The position numbers and the translations under genes are program-made. A stretch of DNA of 7,222 nt from Ruminococcus sp. UBA1828 (GTDB lineage: Bacteria; Bacillota; Clostridia; Oscillospirales; Ruminococcaceae), in NCBI GenBank assembly GCA_002338885.1, contig DDJI01000056.1, positions 1,796-9,017 on the forward strand, given 5' to 3'. Numbering within the stretch: position 1 is the first letter of the stretch; each line of letters opens with the position of its first letter. This document shows, piece after piece, positions 5,734-7,222 of the stretch. The notes beneath the pieces were generated by a model. The model worked only from the letters and a program-made list of their open reading frames with translations, ran no database searches and was not told where the DNA came from.

Positions 5734-7222
5734 TCAATGTGCGAACTGGCTGTTGTAAAGCTCGCTGTAAAAGCCGCCCTTTGCTATAAGCTCGTCATGC
5801 GTTCCCTTTTCGACTATGTTTCCGTCGCGCATCACAAGTATGAGATCCGAGCCCATTATCGTTGAAAGCCTGTGGGCGACGACAAAGCTTGTCTTGCCCT
5901 CCATGAGCTTTTCAAACGCGCGCTGAACCCTTATTTCGGTCTTGGTGTCTATTGATGACGTTGCCTCGTCGAGTATGAGCATCGGCGGCTTTGCAAGCAT
6001 CACCCTTGTTATGCACAAAAGCTGCTTCTGACCGGCGGATATGCTTCCTCCGTCCTCGCCTATCACCGTGTCGTATCCCTCCGGCAGTCTCTTTATGAAG
6101 CTGTGCGCGTAAGACGCCTTTGCGGCGGCTATCATCTGCTCGTCGGTGGCTGTGGGGCAGCCCATCTTTATGTTTTCACGTATCGTGCCGGTTTTTAACC
6201 ACGTGTCCTGCAAAACCATGCCGTATCCGCGCCGTAAGCTGTGCCTTGTTATTTTGCGTATGTCGCTGCCCTCCACGCTTATGCAGCCGGCGTTTACGTC
6301 GTAAAAGCGCATGAGCAGGTTTATGAGCGTGGTCTTTCCGCAGCCGGTGGGGCCGACTATGGCTATTCTCTGGCCGGGTTTGACATCGAGGTTCAGGTTT
6401 TCAATCAGCTTTTTGTCGGGAGAGTATGAGAAGTACACGCCTTCAAGTCTTACGTTGCCCTTGACGTTTTCAAGCTCCGGCAGTCCCTTGTCGGGCGACT
6501 GCTCCTCGGCCTCCAAAAGCTCAAATATTCTCGATGCGCATGCTAAGGCGTTTTGAAGCTCCGTGACAACTCCGCTTATTTCGTTGAAGGGCTTTGTGTA
6601 CTGGTTTGTGTAGCTCAGGAAGCTGGAGAGCTGTCCCACGGTCAGCATCTCATCCAGGACAGAAAAGCACCCTGCAATGGCCACGCCCGCGTAGATAGCC
6701 GAGTACATGAAGCGGGTGGCGGGGTTGGTGATGGAGGAGAAGAAGGTGGCCTTCAGAGAGTACTCGGAGAGCCTTCTGTTGATCTCGTCAAACTCCTCAT
6801 TTGCCTCGTCCTGATAGCCGAAGGCCTGGACCACCTTGATGCCGCCCAGCATCTCGTTTGTAAAGCCTGTCAGCTCCCCCCGGGTCTCGGACTGTTTTTT
6901 GAACATGGTGAAGGACTTCCTGGAGATGAAATTGGCTACCAGGAAGGACATGGGGCTTATAACCACCACGATCAGGGTGATCCAGGGGTTGATGCCCAGC
7001 ATGAAGATGATGGTTCCCACAATGGTGGCCACCCCTGTAAAGAGCTGGGTGAAGCCCAGGAGCAGTCCGTCGGAGAACTGGTCGATATCCGTGATGACAC
7101 GGCTTAACAGGTCTCCCGAGGAGTGCCGGTCCACATAGGACAGGGGCAGCTCCTGGAGATGGCCAAAGGCCTGGATCCGAAGATCCCGGACGATACGGTA
7201 GGTGATCTTGTTGTTGATGTGG
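5734..7222 (-). CDS. ABC exporter half-transporter (TMD-NBD), 5' end outside window
   Basis: At least 495 codons are visible; the frame is open through the right edge (first full codon 7219-7221), so about 80-120 N-terminal residues are probably missing. The protein is a fused exporter subunit. Visible residues 1-230 are the membrane domain, with coupling-region LPLSYVDRHSSGDLLSRVITDID and hydrophobic helices near 62-98 and 170-190. The nucleotide-binding domain follows: Walker A GPTGCGKTT (290-298), Q-loop Gln338, signature SAGQ (395-398, a variant of SGGQ), Walker B LILDE (Asp418, Glu419) and His450. All ATPase residues are intact. Such clostridial exporters often work as heterodimers with a second half encoded next door, which would be off the window; the substrate (drug, peptide or lipid) is not readable. 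Codon use changes sharply near 6580-6610: the membrane domain is ATC-rich, the ATPase domain ATA-rich, suggesting recombination or a chimeric join. Confidence 0.9.
   Translation of the reverse strand, partial: HINNKITYRIVRDLRIQAFGHLQELPLSYVDRHSSGDLLSRVITDIDQFSDGLLLGFTQLFTGVATIVGTIIFMLGINPWITLIVVVISPMSFLVANFISRKSFTMFKKQSETRGELTGFTNEMLGGIKVVQAFGYQDEANEEFDEINRRLSEYSLKATFFSSITNPATRFMYSAIYAGVAIAGCFSVLDEMLTVGQLSSFLSYTNQYTKPFNEISGVVTELQNALACASRIFELLEAEEQSPDKGLPELENVKGNVRLEGVYFSYSPDKKLIENLNLDVKPGQRIAIVGPTGCGKTTLINLLMRFYDVNAGCISVEGSDIRKITRHSLRRGYGMVLQDTWLKTGTIRENIKMGCPTATDEQMIAAAKASYAHSFIKRLPEGYDTVIGEDGGSISAGQKQLLCITRVMLAKPPMLILDEATSSIDTKTEIRVQRAFEKLMEGKTSFVVAHRLSTIMGSDLILVMRDGNIVEKGTHDELIAKGGFYSELYNSQFAH

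Noticed and set aside
6553..7107. + strand open frame (184 codons) opposite the exporter membrane domain
   Set aside because: It is a shadow of the exporter gene created by its GC-rich third positions, with no domain or start signal.

Overview
The window reads as a chromosomal stretch of an anaerobic Firmicute of the class Clostridia, probably an uncultured gut lineage. This rests on the RNase Y tail, the DUF4830 protein, the UgpC/MsmK-type ATPase, the lipobox lipoprotein, strong AGGAGG-like ribosome binding sites and Gram-positive-style promoters. Base composition looks near 50% GC, and isoleucine is written mostly ATA in most genes. The genus cannot be named from sequence alone. There is no mobile element, CRISPR array, tRNA or rRNA.

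Layout. On the + strand lie the last 64 codons of RNase Y (rny, 1-197), a strong rho-independent terminator, a sigma-A-type promoter and a complete M28 family metallopeptidase (351-1598). A bidirectional terminator at 1659-1701 separates this from everything else, which is on the - strand. In transcription order (right to left), the - strand carries: the 3' part of an ABC exporter (TMD-NBD, 5734-7222, running off the window); a membrane-anchored DUF4830 protein (5200-5658); an RsuA-type rRNA pseudouridine synthase (4431-5147); a UgpC/MsmK-type sugar-importer ATPase with its own promoter (3128-4270); and a secreted SGNH/GDSL-type hydrolase lipoprotein (1733-2977). Exporter, DUF4830 and rsuA are close together without visible terminators and may be co-transcribed. 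The sugar ATPase has no permease or binding-protein genes next to it, as expected for a shared ATPase serving importers encoded elsewhere.

No obviously new multi-gene system is visible. Two signals merit attention. (1) The sugar ATPase has lost its Walker B aspartate, the catalytic glutamate and the following proline (DEP replaced by GLR). The altered bases form one arm of a perfect 9-bp inverted repeat with the adjoining conserved sequence, the signature of a template-switch mutation or a foldback artefact. (2) The exporter gene changes codon dialect abruptly near position 6580-6610. Upstream, 16 of 19 isoleucines are ATC; downstream, 22 of 23 are ATA and none is ATC. This indicates either a recombinant gene or a chimeric assembly join.
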